Of a stretch of DNA of 64,000 bases, positions 16,722 through 28,500 are shown piece by piece. The stretch is taken from NCBI GenBank assembly GCA_025917655.1, contig CP084613.1, positions 1,240,001 to 1,304,000 of the forward strand. Reading direction: 5' to 3'. Origin of the DNA: Chlorella sorokiniana. Taxonomy: Eukaryota; Chlorophyta; Trebouxiophyceae; Chlorellales; Chlorellaceae. The position numbers and the translations under genes are program-made. Within the stretch, counting starts at the first letter, position 1; each line of letters begins with the position of its first letter. Below the pieces are notes generated by a model. The model saw only the letters and a program-made list of their open reading frames with translations. It made no database searches and was not told the origin of the DNA.

Positions 16722-17420
16722 ATGCGCTCCATTGTGCGAACAGCAGGCGCCAGGCTGCAGGGCCTGCTGCCCTCCTCGTCTCCCTGCTCATCTGCAGCTC
16801 CAGCATCCCTGTCGGCCTGCCTGTGGGCCCTGCAAGCCAGCAGCTACCGCGGCAGCCCCAGGGGCGAGGCGGGCAACGCGGCCGCATGCGCGACGGCGGT
16901 GGGCGCCGCCACCGCCGGCAGCGCGGGTCAGGAGGGCGGGGAGCTGGGCGACGAGCGGCCCGACATGACCCTCAGCGAGCTGGAGGAGGACGAGGCGGAG
17001 CACTACGCCATGAGGGCCCGCGTGCACCGCCGCCGCCTGCGCCAGCGGGACGAGCGCCACCTGGACGAGGAGCAGGCGCCGCCCGAGGAGGCACCCGGTC
17101 AGCTTCGCCCAAGGCCTGCTGCCGCAGGGCCGCTGCAAGCCTGCCGCAGGGCCGCTGCAAGCCTGCCGCAGGGCCGCTGCAAGCCTGCCGCAGGGCTGCT
17201 GCAGCGCCTGCCGCTCGTAGCGTTGCGTGCCTGCCTGGGGCAGGTGGCCCCACTCCGCCGGCCCCTGCGCTGGCGGGGCCCGGCTCCCTGTTTGACACCA
17301 GGCATTGTCTGCTGTGGGCGCGTGCAGGTGAGGAGGCGTACAAGGAGGCGGGGCCGCTGCTCCCCCGACAGCGAGGGGGAGGAGGTGGTGACGGAGGAGG
17401 AGGAGGAGGCGCGCAAGTGA
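16722..17420 (+). CDS. Small protein of unknown function, possibly mitochondrial
   Basis: I do not recognise the family. Two exons (16722-17097 and 17328-17420) encode about 155 residues. The N terminus (MRSIVRTAGARLQGLLPSSS) is Arg/Ser-rich with no early acid, typical of an organelle presequence. The middle is acidic and charged (TLSELEEDEAEHYAMRARVH) and the C terminus very acidic (SEGEEVVTEEEEEARK). A C run near 17363-17367 is one base out of frame for that acidic end. The intron contains a 22-base tandem repeat. Confidence 0.55.
   Translation: MRSIVRTAGARLQGLLPSSSPCSSAAPASLSACLWALQASSYRGSPRGEAGNAAACATAVGAATAGSAGQEGGELGDERPDMTLSELEEDEAEHYAMRARVHRRRLRQRDERHLDEEQAPPEEAPGQLRPRPAAAGPLQACRRAAASLPQGRCKPAAGLLQRLPLVALRACLGQVAPLRRPLRWRGPAPCLTPGIVCCGRVQVRRRTRRRGRCSPDSEGEEVVTEEEEEARK
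17120..17207 (+). repeat. 22-base tandem repeat, four copies, in an intron
   Basis: The unit TGCCGCAGGGCCGCTGCAAG plus two bases starts at 17120, 17142, 17164 and 17186, the last copy being diverged. It lies inside the intron of the small unknown gene. Confidence 0.9.
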
Positions 17421-17570
17421 GGCGCGGCCCGCGCAGCGCAGCGCCACGGCCCCGACCGCAGGGCGGCGGCGGCGCGACAGGCTTGCGGCCCGAATGGCAG
17501 CGGGAGGAAGTGCCTGCTGACACACGCCTGCTGCAGCCAGTGTCGACTCTGAGCAGGAGTTGGCTACAGC

Positions 17571-17575
17571 TGTAA
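17571..17575 (+). terminator. TGTAA polyadenylation signal of the small unknown gene
   Basis: TGTAA about 150 bases after the stop codon at 17418-17420, just before the convergent SRP68 gene ends. Confidence 0.45.
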
Positions 17576-17650
17576 ACATTTCCAGCAGCAGTGCGCAGGA
17601 ACAGGGCGCAGCAAGGTGCGGCCAGGGCACTGCCCGCAGGCGCAGCGCCG

Positions 17651-20600
17651 TCAGCGCCAGCCGCCAAACAGGCGCGACAGGGCGCCCTGGGCTGCGGGCG
17701 TGGCCTGCTTGGCGGGCAGGCGGTGCGACAGGTCGGGGGCTGGATGAAGGTGAGGGCGGTGTCCAGGAAGAGGGGGCGGAAGGGCACCGGGCGCAGCGCG
17801 GGCGGCACCCTGCGCGGGTGTGGGGTGCACTACCAGGGTCAGGCATCGGCCGCTTGGAGAAAGAACGCCGGCCCTCCACGCAGGCAATCGCAGGGCTGTG
17901 TGCAGGCAAGCAGCGCGCACCCCATCCCCAGGCCCCCCGCCCCCGCGCACCGAGCGATGCGCGCCTGGCCCTTGCCGGGCCCCACACACGGCTCCCACGC
18001 ATCCAGCGCCTCCCCCTCCAGGAACGCCTCCTCGCTGCGCGCCCGCTTCTTGCCTGGCACACACGCCAGAGGGGGGGGAGCAGCGGTGGAAAGCGGGAAA
18101 ATGGAAGCGACAGCGGGCATACGCGGGGCAAGCGAGCTGGCAGCCTGCCGTCCACCCTGGCTGGACCGCTCCCCTGCGGCGTCCCTACCCCACCTGCCGC
18201 TGCCTCTCCCTCCAGGCTCATGCCCTCCAGCCCAGCCTGCGCTGCCCCTTCCTCTCGCAGCTCCCCCGCTCGCAGCTGCGCCGCCGCCACAGCGCCCCAC
18301 GCGGCTGCCGCCGCCGCCGCCGCCTCCAGCTGCTGTCCCGCCGCCGCGTCCGGCCGGGCGCAGTCCTCGTACTTGGAGGCAGCCTGCCGGCAGCGGTCGG
18401 CGGCACGGCGGTACAGCGCCGCCGCCTCGCTGTACCGCTCGGCCGCCAGCAGGGAGTGCGCCACGTACAGGCAGCGCGCTGCTTGGTAGTGCGCTTGCTG
18501 CGAGCAGAAAGCGATGGGGGTGGGAAGGGCCGCTGAATGCCATGCAACAACAACGCGAAAGTGGCGCGCAGCTGCCGCCCCTCCTCTAAAAGTGCTGGTC
18601 GGGTGTTGCAAGTCGCGGCGAGGCCGCAGCGCATGCAGGCCGCCAACCCTTCTACCACAGGGCGCACCAGCACGGCACGCTGCCGCAGCATGCATCAGCG
18701 CCCATCCAGTGCCCCCAGCCCACAGCCCCCCGGGCGCATCCCCCCCCAACACACACACCGACCCACCTTGGCGGCACAGTCGTCCAGCAGCATCTCTCCC
18801 GCCGCGCCGCCCACCGCCGCCGCCAGCTCGTTCAGCTGCGCCACCGCCGCCAGGGCAGCGTCATACAGGCGCACGACGTCCTCGGGCGGGCTGAGCGCTC
18901 GCGCTCGCCGCCACGCACCCGCCCGCCGCTGAGCGCGCGCCGCTGCCCGCGAGCAAAGCGCGCCTCGGCCTCGCCGGCCAGGAAGAGGTTGCGCTGCAGA
19001 AGGAAGAGTGGGGGCCTCGCAGCTGGGTGACTGGGAGCGCGTGCAACAACCGCACCGGTGCAGATTCAGGTGCATGCAACGGCACAGCCTCCCGCCTGGG
19101 CATGCCGTCTGTCTTCACCTCCCAAACCACCCCTTGCCTTTGGCCCCCATTGAGCGCCACCTAACACACGCACATGCACACGCCACCGCCGCGCCACTAC
19201 ACCCCCACACACCCACTCCACCCACCCAGCCACCCACCCACCCAGCAGCAACAGCAGCAGATCGCACCTGCACCGTGCGCTCCAGCGCCAGCCCCTGCAC
19301 CGCCCGCTCCAGCGCCAGCAGCTCCCCCCCCGCAGCGCCTCGCTGTCCGCACCGACTGATTGTGTGTGGAAAAGGCATGAGGGGGACGTGCATTCGTTGA
19401 AGGCATGCTTGGGAGCGGTGCAAGGCTGCCTGCCCCGCGGGGAAGCGCCTGCCCTCGCCGGCGGCAGCCCGTCCGGTGCCCAGCCCGCCGGAACTTCTCC
19501 CCCGTTCCCCCTTCCCTCCTCCCCACCCGACCCCACTCACCCTGCCCCAGTGCGAGGGCCGACTTGATGGCGGCGCGCGCCCTCCCGTACGCGTTGACCT
19601 GGCGGTCGTACAGCGAGGCACGCGCCTCCACCTCGCCGCCGTCCACCTGCATGGCGCCGTCCAGCTCCGCCTGCAGCTCCTGCACATGATCAATCAGGGA
19701 CGGGAGGAAAGGGAGCTGAGCCCACGGGAGCCGGGGCGGGGGCGGCCGGCAGGTGGCGGGCCCACGCCTGCCGCACGGTGCAGGCAAGGCCACGGCTCTT
19801 GAGGCAGGGAACAGGTGCCAGCTGATGCACATCCCCCATTGAAAAAATAAAGAAAAACTCCCTCCCCTGCCTGCCTGCGCGGCGTGCAGCGGGATGCGGA
19901 TCTTCTCGTCGCGCACGGGGTGCACACCCCCCGCCCACTCCAGGCTGGAGGTGGCGGCGGCGGCCTGCGCCTGCGCCGCCGCCGCCAGCGAGGCCAGCTT
20001 GGAGTGCAGCTGGTCGCTGGCGCCGCCGCCAATCTGGCCCAGCAGCTCAGCGGGGCTGGGCGCCGCGCCGCCCTTGCGGCTGATCTGGTACTCGCAGTAC
20101 CTGCAGCACTTGGCGGTACATGGCGGGACAGAGCTGAAGCCAAGCAGCTGACGCAGGACGCTCCGGTCCCCTTGCTGCTGGACCTGCTGCGGTGGACCCT
20201 TCCTGGAGGCCCTGCCAGCCTGGCAGAGGCTCACGCACAACGCCCACGCAGAGCGCGGCACAGCTGCCGTGCGACGCGACGCACGCATGCTCAGCGCTGC
20301 CTTGCCCCTCTTCCTCCCATCCGCGACGCTTCACGCCGCCCCCTCACCTCACTGTGGGCTCCACCTGGTCCAGAAAGTGCTTGCACACGCCCTGCTGCTC
20401 AAAAGACCCCACCCTGGCCAGCTCCCCAAACAGCTGCCTGCGCAGGGGGCGGAGGCGTTGGCGGGGACACGCCAGCAGCGCTTCAGCACCACACGGCAGA
20501 CCCAGCCAGGCAGAGTGCAGGCAACCGCTGCCTGCCCAGCGCTGCCGCTAGGTCGCCACGTTTGCTCCGCAACGGCTCAGCAGCGGCAGGCACGCTGCGG

Positions 20601-21340
20601 CGGCGCCGCTGCCCACCTGGCGCGCAGGAAGCGAGCAAGCGCGCCCTCCCAGTCGCTCTCCCGCTCCAGCAGCACGCTGCCCGCCATCCACAGCGAGTAG
20701 GCCTCAGCCTCCAGCTGGGTGCGCGCGTCGCAGCGGGCGGCGGCCAGCGCTGCCAGCTCGGCGGCGTGGCGGGAGGCCTTGGCCAGGCGGCGCACGAGGT
20801 GCTGGCGCTTGGCGGGCGTCGCCTGCTGCTCCAGCTGGCTCTTCAGGTCCATGGCGAAGGCCCAGGCGCGCTCCGCCTGCACCAGCGGGATGTGCAGGTG
20901 CCTGCACAGGGAGGTGGGTGGGCGCGGCAGCGTGAGGGGCACTGCCCGTTCCCGGTGACGCGCCGACAGTCCGGCACCGGGTTGCCCTTGCTCAGTATGG
21001 CACCTCCTTGGTGATCACCTGACATCCTTGATGCTCTCTGCCTCCAGCTTCTTCTTCTGGTAACGGCCCCGGCCGTGCAAAAACTTGACGCCCTTGTATA
21101 TGCGGCGCAGGCGACGGCTGCAGTATTGCCTGCAGCAGGGCAGGGGTAGTGGGATGTCAGCGGGATGCTGATCTGCGGCTGTGACATTGGCGAGGTCATG
21201 TCTCGCCTGTAGCGCTGGTAGTCAGAGTGCTTGAGGCCGTGCAAGCTCTGCCCATCCTTCACGACTTGCAGCACAGGAATGCTGAACACGGGAAGCTCAG
21301 GTGCGTCCGCCTGTGACGTGGAGGGCCCGTCCACCTCCAT
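17651..21340 (-). CDS. SRP68: Signal recognition particle subunit SRP68
   Basis: SRP68 binds the 7S RNA with SRP72 in the cytosolic particle that targets ribosomes to the ER. Eleven exons: 21340-21207, 21129-21019, 20901-20617, 20437-20348, 20100-19875, 19679-19541, 19355-19268, 18993-18767, 18497-18194, 18053-17951, 17809-17651. Matching segments are LHGLKHSDYQRYRQYCSRRL, AERAWAFAMDLKSQLE, LVRRLAKASRHAAELAAL, YSLWMAGSVLLERESDWEGA, VEPTVRYCEYQI and the C-terminal PVPFRPLFLDTALTFI. Intron 1 (CAG|GCGAGA at 21206) and probably intron 5 (CAG|GCAGGC at 19874) use GC donors. One-base slips occur at C/G runs, for example plus-strand 19324-19331. It is divergent from FrnE-like copy 2. Confidence 0.9.
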
Positions 21341-21622
21341 CGGGCTTCCTCTTCGAGGCGATGGGAAGGGCCTGCTCACGCAAGTTTCCTGAAGGATTCC
21401 CAATCGCCAGGCCGGATTGCTACTGGAGCAGACGCACCGTCTCGGTTCAATCCTGGCAAAGGAGTCGCTTTGCCATGCCAAGAAGCTGTACATCGCCCGT
21501 CCTGCCAGGTCACAAGGAACGCTGACGGCCCATTGGACTGTGCCATCTCGCACTCAATGTTCAGACACGCGATCAGAGCGCTGCCCAGTCCAACAGTCTT
21601 TTCCCTACGCCGTTCAGTCACC
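21341..21622. promoter_or_regulatory. Divergent promoter region, SRP68 / FrnE-like copy 2
   Basis: 282 bases between divergent start codons. A short tRNA-like segment at 21406-21458 is noted among the rejected items. Confidence 0.4.
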
Positions 21623-23174
21623 ATGTCTGCTAGCAAAGTGAAGGGTTAGTGAGCATTTCCGTCAACAAAGCGAACGATGATCGCTAGCTGCATCACATTG
21701 CCAGACGCTGTCGCTGCTCTTGTTGGCAGCAAAGCAGCTGACGGCAGCCGCTGGCGGTCTTGACGTAATCGTCATTCAACTGTTTGGTGTCAGGGACTGT
21801 TGAGGATTGCTTCGTTTGCTCCTGGGCCTGATGCAGTGACCGTGTGGAGCGACCTTGCCTGCCCATGGTGCTATGTGGGCCAGAAGCGTCTGGACAAGGC
21901 TCTGGCAGGGATGCCGGGCGTCGACGCCGAGAGGGAGTGGCACGCGTACCTGCTGGACTGGAACGCGCCGGCTGCTGGTGAGCAGGGCAGACCTTTGAAG
22001 AACAGGACTGACTTTGACCAGTCTGTCATTTCAACCTCTTGCTGATGTTCCCCCTGACCACAGGGCAGCCACTCGATGACGCGCTGGCCAAGAAGTTTGG
22101 CCCACAGGCGGGAGCACTGATGCAGCGCGTCACCTCTGCTGGGCAGGCGGACGGGGCCACATTTGCAGACTGGAAGTGGCGTGCCAACACAGTCAAGGGT
22201 GCGATCGCTGCACTGCATGCCCCAAGCTCAACCGTCACGCGTGCATGCCAGGCAGCAGGCATGAGTGGTGGTGGCTGCTTGACGTGCAGGTCACATGCTC
22301 GTGGCGCTGGCACGGCGGCACGGCAAGAGCCACGAGGCCAACCAACTGCTTTTCCAGAAGAGGTGATTGCAGGATGACCTTTCTGCAGCCTGCCCTTTCC
22401 AGCAGGCCAGAGCATCCCTTAGTGCAGCGACGCCAACCGCTCTCGCCCTGCTCCTCCCTTGAGCAGCTACGAGACCGGGGACAACATCTCGGATGCCTGC
22501 GTGCTGCTGGAGGTTGGGCGTCAGCTGGGGCTGCCCGAGCAGGAGCTGCAGGCGGCCTTTGGGTGCGTGGGGGCCCGGGCCTGTGACAGCCGAGCGGCAC
22601 GGTGCTGGCTGCTGTGCACCCCCTTTTCGCCCCAGGGGCTGTCCCTGGCACAGCTCATGGAACAGCATGTCCCCCCACCCCTGTGCAGCGGTGAGGGGCT
22701 GGATGGCGAGCTGCTGCAGGAGGTGCAGCAGGATGACGCATTCGCCAAGTCGCGGTGCGACGGGGAACGGGGCTGACGCCTGGCTGCCCTGAGTGTCGAA
22801 GCGCCTCAAAGCGGGAGGGTGCCAACGGTCTGCTGCCGCCTCCCAACTGCATGCTGCCGCTTCTGCCCCCTCTCGCAGCCTGCGGGTGACTGGCGTCCCC
22901 TTCTTCCTGATCAGCAGCGGCGACAGCCAGAGCTACGCGCTATCAGGTGGGAACCGCCACCCCTGCTCTCGTGCTGCTACAGGAGGCCCAGCATCTTTAA
23001 TTTCTCATGGTGCTGCTGTGGTGCCACACATGCTGCGGTGCAGGGGCGCAGCCACCCGAGGCCTTCAGGGAAGCCGTCCAGCTGGCGCTCAAAGAGGGTG
23101 GCAGCAGCGGCGCCGCGGGCGATGGCAGCGGCGGCACCAACGGCGGCGCATGCACCCGCGAGGGCTGCGCTTGA
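21623..23174 (+). CDS. FrnE-like DsbA-fold oxidoreductase, copy 2
   Basis: Second member of the DsbA/FrnE group in this window, and complete. Exons: 21623-21637, 21794-21977, 22064-22198, 22290-22362, 22467-22562, 22689-22754, 22879-22946, 23044-23174. The first coding exon is only 15 bases (MSASK). The body has DAVTVWSDLACPWCYVG with CPWC, REWHAYLLDWNAPAAG, FADWKWRANTVKG, HGKSHEANQLLFQK, YETGDNISDACVLLEVGRQL and VTGVPFFLISSG, ending in a Gly-rich tail with TREGCA. Two intron positions match copy 1: phase 1 after the first thioredoxin half and phase 2 just before the conserved YE. That supports a common ancestor rather than convergence. No frame break is seen. Confidence 0.88.
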
Positions 23175-23288
23175 AACGGGATCTGTGTGCCCGGCATCGA
23201 GAGAATAATATTGGCTACAGCTGTCCATACCGTTTCTGCGATCTTGTGACAAAGTGTGTATACTTGACGTGTTATTGTGTCGCGCCAT

Positions 23289-25111
23289 TCATTGCAACCA
23301 CCCCTGTTGTCGTTGATAGCTGCAGCGTGTGTCACCCGGGGGCTCTGCCGGCTGCTGCTGCTCCTGCTGTAATGTTTGTTGGTTGTTTGGGCTTCGATTT
23401 TGAGCCGCTGCCAGAGCACTGTGCGTGGCAGCCAAATCCACGGCCGGCTGTTCCACAGCCTCGGGACCCTGCACTCGCGCCCGCTTCAGTGGCTGCGCCT
23501 CTGCACCCTCCTGCAAGTGGGCTGCGCCGCCAGCTGGCAAGGCTGCTGAGCGGGCGCCAGCATCCTGCGCCTGCCCGCATCCCCGCTTGCTGGGCAGCGT
23601 CCCGTGCCGTTCGTCAGCCAGCTGGCTGGCCACAGCCCTGTTACCGCCATCGACGTCTGCGCCAACAGTCGGCTGGGAGGGTGCGGCTGCCGCCGCGCCC
23701 ACCAGCGCCGACAGCTGCATGATGGTCCGCGTGTGGCTGCCCACGTTTCGCGACGTGATGGCAACGCTGTACGGCAGCAGCGCCGCCAGCTGCACCAGGC
23801 GCTGCCGCACCTGCGCCAGCTTGTGCTCCAGCGTGCTGCGGGACAGCGGCAGGCTGGCACACACGTGGTCCATGCTGAGGGTGACCTGGCCAGCGGGGTG
23901 GGAGGGGCGGCGGAACGCGGCTGAGCAGCGACGTCAGCGGGCTGGGTGCCCAGGCCCCGCTGCCGCTGCCTGCTGCAAAGCGCACCCTGCGGCCGCGCCG
24001 ACCGCCGGGAAGGGAGGGGCAGCAAGCGCTTGCCAGCGCTGGGCCCCCTGTCCCCACCCACCCACCCACCGAGTTCATTTCCGCCGCCAGCATGAGCGCT
24101 GTGCCCACGCTGGCCATGGGGAACTGGCGCCGATCCAGATGGCGCTGCATCCAGTCCAGCAGGGACGCCGCGTCCTGACGCAGCGCCGCCGCCGTGGCCG
24201 CGCTGAGCCGCCCGCTGCGCAGCGCGTCGGCCGCCACGCGGTCGGCGGAGCGCGGCAGCAGGTCATGTGGCCGCAGCAGCGGCGGCTGCAGCTCCAGCAG
24301 GCGGCACAGGGCGGTGTAGTGGTTGCCCAGCGCGTGCAGGTGGATCTGGGTGGCGGCGGAGACGTCTGCCAGCGTGAGGGGCACGCGGTTGAGGCGGCAG
24401 GCGGCGTAGGTGGCCGACGCTGCGATGTGGTCGCGGCGCCAGGCGCCCAGCACATGCGGCACCGCCTGCCCCGCCACGTGCAGCGCCTGCTCCACCACCG
24501 GCGCCTGCAGGCGCAGCAGGGCGCAGAACTCCCGGGTGCGCGCCCTCAGCTTGGACTGCGGCAGGGTGGGGAGGAGCGAGTCGTGGAGCGCAGCAGCAGC
24601 GGCGCTCCGAGTTTTGGAGGCAGGCATCGCAGCATGGAAGAGCTCGGCCGTCTGCTGGAAGCTGTCCGCCCGGTGCTCATGCCGCTTGTTCCCACCTCTC
24701 CATCGCCGCTCTTTCCCCGCTTGATGACCGCGCCTCCTGTCTGGCTCTGCAGTGCAAAGGCCGCGGCCCGCTCCCTGCGGTTGCCAGAACGGAGGGTAGT
24801 CAGGGAGGGCTGGCCAAGACATCAGGCGTGGCATCCCCCGCACATTCACTGCTCCAAGTCCAGTTCCACTGTCCAGCTGCGCCATCACCTATTGAGTCAA
24901 GCCAGCGGCGACCTCCCGGCGCCCAGCGCCTCACCCGTGTCCTGGCCGCCCACGAAGGTGCCGTGGACGGCGCCCGGTCGTCAAACACGGCGGCATGCAC
25001 CAGCTGCTCCTCAGCCAGCACCCAGCCGCAGGCCTGGCAGGCAGAGATTCCTTCCACCTCCTCAAACTCAACCGCAGCCTCCCCGCAGTTGGGGCAAACA
25101 GCCTCCGCCAT
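23289..25111 (-). CDS. TFIIB/BRF-family transcription factor, BRF2-like
   Basis: Three exons (25111-24913, 24745-24070, 23885-23289). The N terminus is a TFIIB zinc ribbon (CPNCGEAAVEFEEVEG, then CQACGWVL) followed by GAVHGTFVGGQDTGEALGAG once a missing G is restored. The core resembles cyclin-fold repeats: QAPVVEQALHVAGQAVPHVL, IAASATYAACRLNRVPLTLA, and RQFPMASVGTALMLAAEMNS. Spacing and wording (PLTLADVSAA, HALGNHYTALCRLLEL) are closer to Pol III BRF2 or plant TFIIB-related proteins than to TFIIB itself. The C-terminal tail is low-complexity and Gln/Ala-rich. The expected role is recruiting Pol III, or another polymerase, with TBP. Which polymerase it serves cannot be told from sequence alone. 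Confidence 0.7.
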
Positions 25112-25561
25112 GGCTGCCGCCCCAGGCAGCAGCAGCGGTGGGCACCGGCAGAGCGGGAGCGGGCGGGCTACCAGGCTGGGCTATAGGAGCAGGCTCCCGA
25201 CTTGTCGATGCGATGCTGGATCTTCCTCAGTCGTGGGACGCTGGTTGAGTGGAACAACAAGCGAGCTCCGATGGGCGGAGCGGCGAGATGAACTTTACAG
25301 CGCGTCTTGCCGGGATGGGACCTTTAATAGACGACTCAAGGTGACCAAAAGATTGGCGACAGAACCCAGATTCAAGCCTTCCACCCCGCCCTGCATCCTG
25401 CCCTGCGCTGCGCCGCGCCGCCACACTGGCCCTGAGCATCACGCTTGCACGCAAATAATTAACTAACAACTTAATCACGGCAGCACACAAGCGATGCCAC
25501 AGAACCGATTGCGGGGTGGAATGTAATAAAACATAATGTATAGACACTGCCCAAGAGGGGA
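25112..25561. other. Gap between BRF-like gene start and F-box gene stop
   Basis: It holds the BRF-like promoter and the 3' UTR of the F-box gene. A minus-strand TGTAA (TTACA at 25295-25299) lies about 265 bases past the F-box stop. The segment 25450-25545 is unusually AT-rich for this window. No gene is seen. Confidence 0.4.
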
Positions 25562-28500
25562 TCACGCATCCTCCGCCTCGCTGTCGTCGTCCGAGCTGCC
25601 GCTGCCGAGCCCAGCCTCCTCCTCGCCAGACTCGCTCTCGTCACCCTCGCTCTCGCTGCGGCCGCTGTCCGAGCCGCTGTCGTACGCGGAGTCCAGCTCG
25701 GGGTCATCGTCGCTGTCGTCCAGCTGCTGGTGCGGGTCCAGCACCAGCAGCGGGAAGCCGTCGCCCTCGGCCGCCAGGTCGCCGGCGCTGAGGCGGCGCC
25801 CGCCCGCTGCTCCAGCTCCAGGTCAGCGGGATGGAAGGAGCGCACCACCAGGTCGGCGTTCAGGCTGGCGCTCACCAGGTGGGTCTCGCTCAGGGCCAGC
25901 GCCCACACCTGCGCGGGGGAGGCGCGGCGCTCAGCACACGCTTCACTCGAGGCTGCTCCACGTACGGATCTTTTGCAAGCATGGGTGGGTGCTGCTGCAA
26001 GCAAAGCCCCTAGCGCGTGCGCGCATCCCATCCTCCCCCAGAAAACAAAGCCACAGAAAAGCGCGTCCCTCTCAACCCCCCACACACACTCGCACACACA
26101 CACTCGCACGCACATGGCCCCTCACACCCACCCGCTCCTGGTGCGCAGGCAGCAGCATGTGCGGCGTGAGCTTGGTGGAGGGGGGCCCACGCGCCGCAGG
26201 TCAACCACCTGCACCATGCCGTTGCCGCACCCCACCGCCAGGCGCCAGGCGTCCATCTGCGGGGCGGGGCGGCGTGTTCGTTGAGGACGGGAGAGGGGGT
26301 GTCGTCATGCTGCAACAAGGTATGACGAGACACGTATGGCAGAGCAGGGCAGGGGCCTGGCAGCGCGCCTGCAGGCAGTACGGGAAGGTGGCCAGGCGCA
26401 GCACGTGCTCGCCGCCGTGCTCGCCGCAGCGCAGGTCCCACAGCCGCACGGTCCTGTCGGCGGAGCCGGTTGCCAGGCGGGCGCCGCTCTGCTGGTGGCA
26501 CAGCAGGTCGTCGCGGTGGCCGCGCAGGTCGCGCAGCACAGCGGTGCTGCGGCCAAACACACACGGTTGTCTAAGTAAAAAGCAAGCGGAACGGTGTCAT
26601 CCCTGGGGGAAGACCGCGGGCACATGGGCAACAGGGAGGTTGCTCGGCGTGCTGGGCTCTGGGTCGGCGCGTCAGAGGGCTCTGAGTTGGTGTACTCTGA
26701 GTCGGGGTGTCAGCTGCCCCCAGGGCCTCACCTCTGCAGGTCCCACAGCCGCACCACGCCGCTGCCGCAGCCCGCCACCATCCAGCCGCTGCTGCGCTGG
26801 AAGGACAGCGTGCTCACGCCGCGGCCGCCGGCTGGCAGCGCCAGCTGTGCCAGGCGGCGCAGCGTGTTGTTGGAGGTGTCCCAGAGGTGCACAGCGCCCG
26901 CCACGCCGGACCCACCGGCTGCACAGAGGCCGGCGTCAACCTGCGCCAGGCGCAGCAGCAGGGCAGGTGGACACCAGGCGGCAGGCCTTGGGGCACCCGG
27001 TGGCGAGGCCGCAGGGTCAGGCAGGGCAGCTCGCAGCAGGGTTGCACAGGGCCAGGAGTTTGCCAGGCAGCAGCGGCGGCACACCTGGATGCAGCCGGTG
27101 TCCGGGGTGTGGCCCTCGGCCCAGGTGCAGGGCAGGGCCCCCGCCGCCTCCAGATCCACCTCCAACCAGGCAGGCAGCCCGCCAGGCCCCCGGGAATCCA
27201 GCCCACCCTGGTCCGCGCAGGGCTGATGCTCCTGAAGGTGTGCAGCGGGCGGCGGCAGTGAGCTGGGCCCAGACAGCCGAGGCCGGCTGCAAGCAGGCAC
27301 TGCGACCCCTTCCCACCCTGGCCATCTCTGCTTGGCCGGGTGCCGCCACCCACCTCCAGCGCGCGAGCGATGGCATCCAGCGACCACAGGCCCATCACGC
27401 CCGCCTCCCCCGCCGCCACCAGCTGGTGGGCGTCCATGGACAGGCACTTGAGGGAGTGGGGTGCCAGCGAGGAGGCCAAGCCCACCCTGCACAGAGGGAC
27501 GGCGTGCTCGGTGGACTGGCAAACAACATACGCCCCTCAGCGCAGCACCAGCGCCACAGGCGCAGCAGGGCGCGTGTGTGCCCGCCCAGCCAGGCGGGCA
27601 GCACCTGTGGGAGGCCAGGTCCCAGAACCGCACGGCGCCCTCGTCGTCGCAGCTGGCCACGCGGCGGCCGTCGTACTGCATGCTCCAGATGGGGCCCTCG
27701 TGCCCCGTCAGGTGCTCGCGGCACGTGCCGCTCGCAAGGTCCCACACCCTGCGAGAGGCGGGGAGGTGGGGAGGGGGCGGCTTGGCGAGAAGAGCGGGGT
27801 CGTGTGACGGGCACGCCAGCTGGCTCCTGGGGATGCGGCGCAGCCGCCTTGGGCCCACGGCTGCTCAGACAGGCTTGCCTGATGCTGCAGTCGCGGTGCA
27901 GGTAGGAGCCGCTGCAGGATGCCAGGGAACCGCCCTGCTGCTGGCAGCACCGAATGTAGTCGTTGTGGCCCTGCAGGCGGGACCAGGTGCACCGACCCGC
28001 CCGCCAGTTGCGCTCCACCTCCAGCCGCTCGCGGTACCGCTGGCGCCAGCAGGCGGCTGCCGCCTTGCCCACCTGTTCTGACTGCCAAACAGGGAGGAGA
28101 GCAAGCCTTGGTGAGGGGAGCTGGGATCCTATTGCCTGCGCACACTGTCCTTTTCGCCCATCTTGGGCTCCCCACCTGATGGGAATCACCGCAGAACAGA
28201 CGAGCTGCGGGGCAGCCCAGGTTGCTGCTGCCCGAGCGGCTGTCAACAGTGTCTCTCCGTTTGAAATCCTCCTGCGCAAGCATTCGCACAGGCTGAATGA
28301 GGATGCTGCAGGGTATGGCACAAACCCTACGCGCCAGCACGGCCACCGGCGGTGCCAAAGACACCACTCTGCCGGGCGCTCCCCGCACCTCGAATCTCAT
28401 CTGCCATAAGAAATCGCTGGTAGCCACCGAGCGCCACTCCTTACAGACCGTGGACGCGGCAAGCAAGTCGGTGTGGGACAAGCCCGCAAAGCAGCGCTTT

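Noticed and set aside
16788-18758. 656-codon open frame on the minus strand
   Set aside because: It crosses SRP68 introns and the small plus-strand gene. Only the parts in SRP68 exons resemble protein; the rest is low complexity.
21406-21458. tRNA-like segment with GCCAGG/CCTGGC ends, a 5-bp stem and GGTTCAATCC
   Set aside because: Only about 52 bases long, with a three-base loop and a mismatched T-stem, so it cannot fold as a standard tRNA. At most a decayed fragment.
23425-25248. 607-codon open frame on the plus strand
   Set aside because: Antisense to the BRF-like gene, with no recognisable domain.
25536-27905. 789-codon open frame on the plus strand
   Set aside because: It is antisense to the F-box WD40 exons. 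The translation is Arg/Pro/Ala/Ser-rich low complexity, as expected for a shadow frame in very GC-rich DNA.
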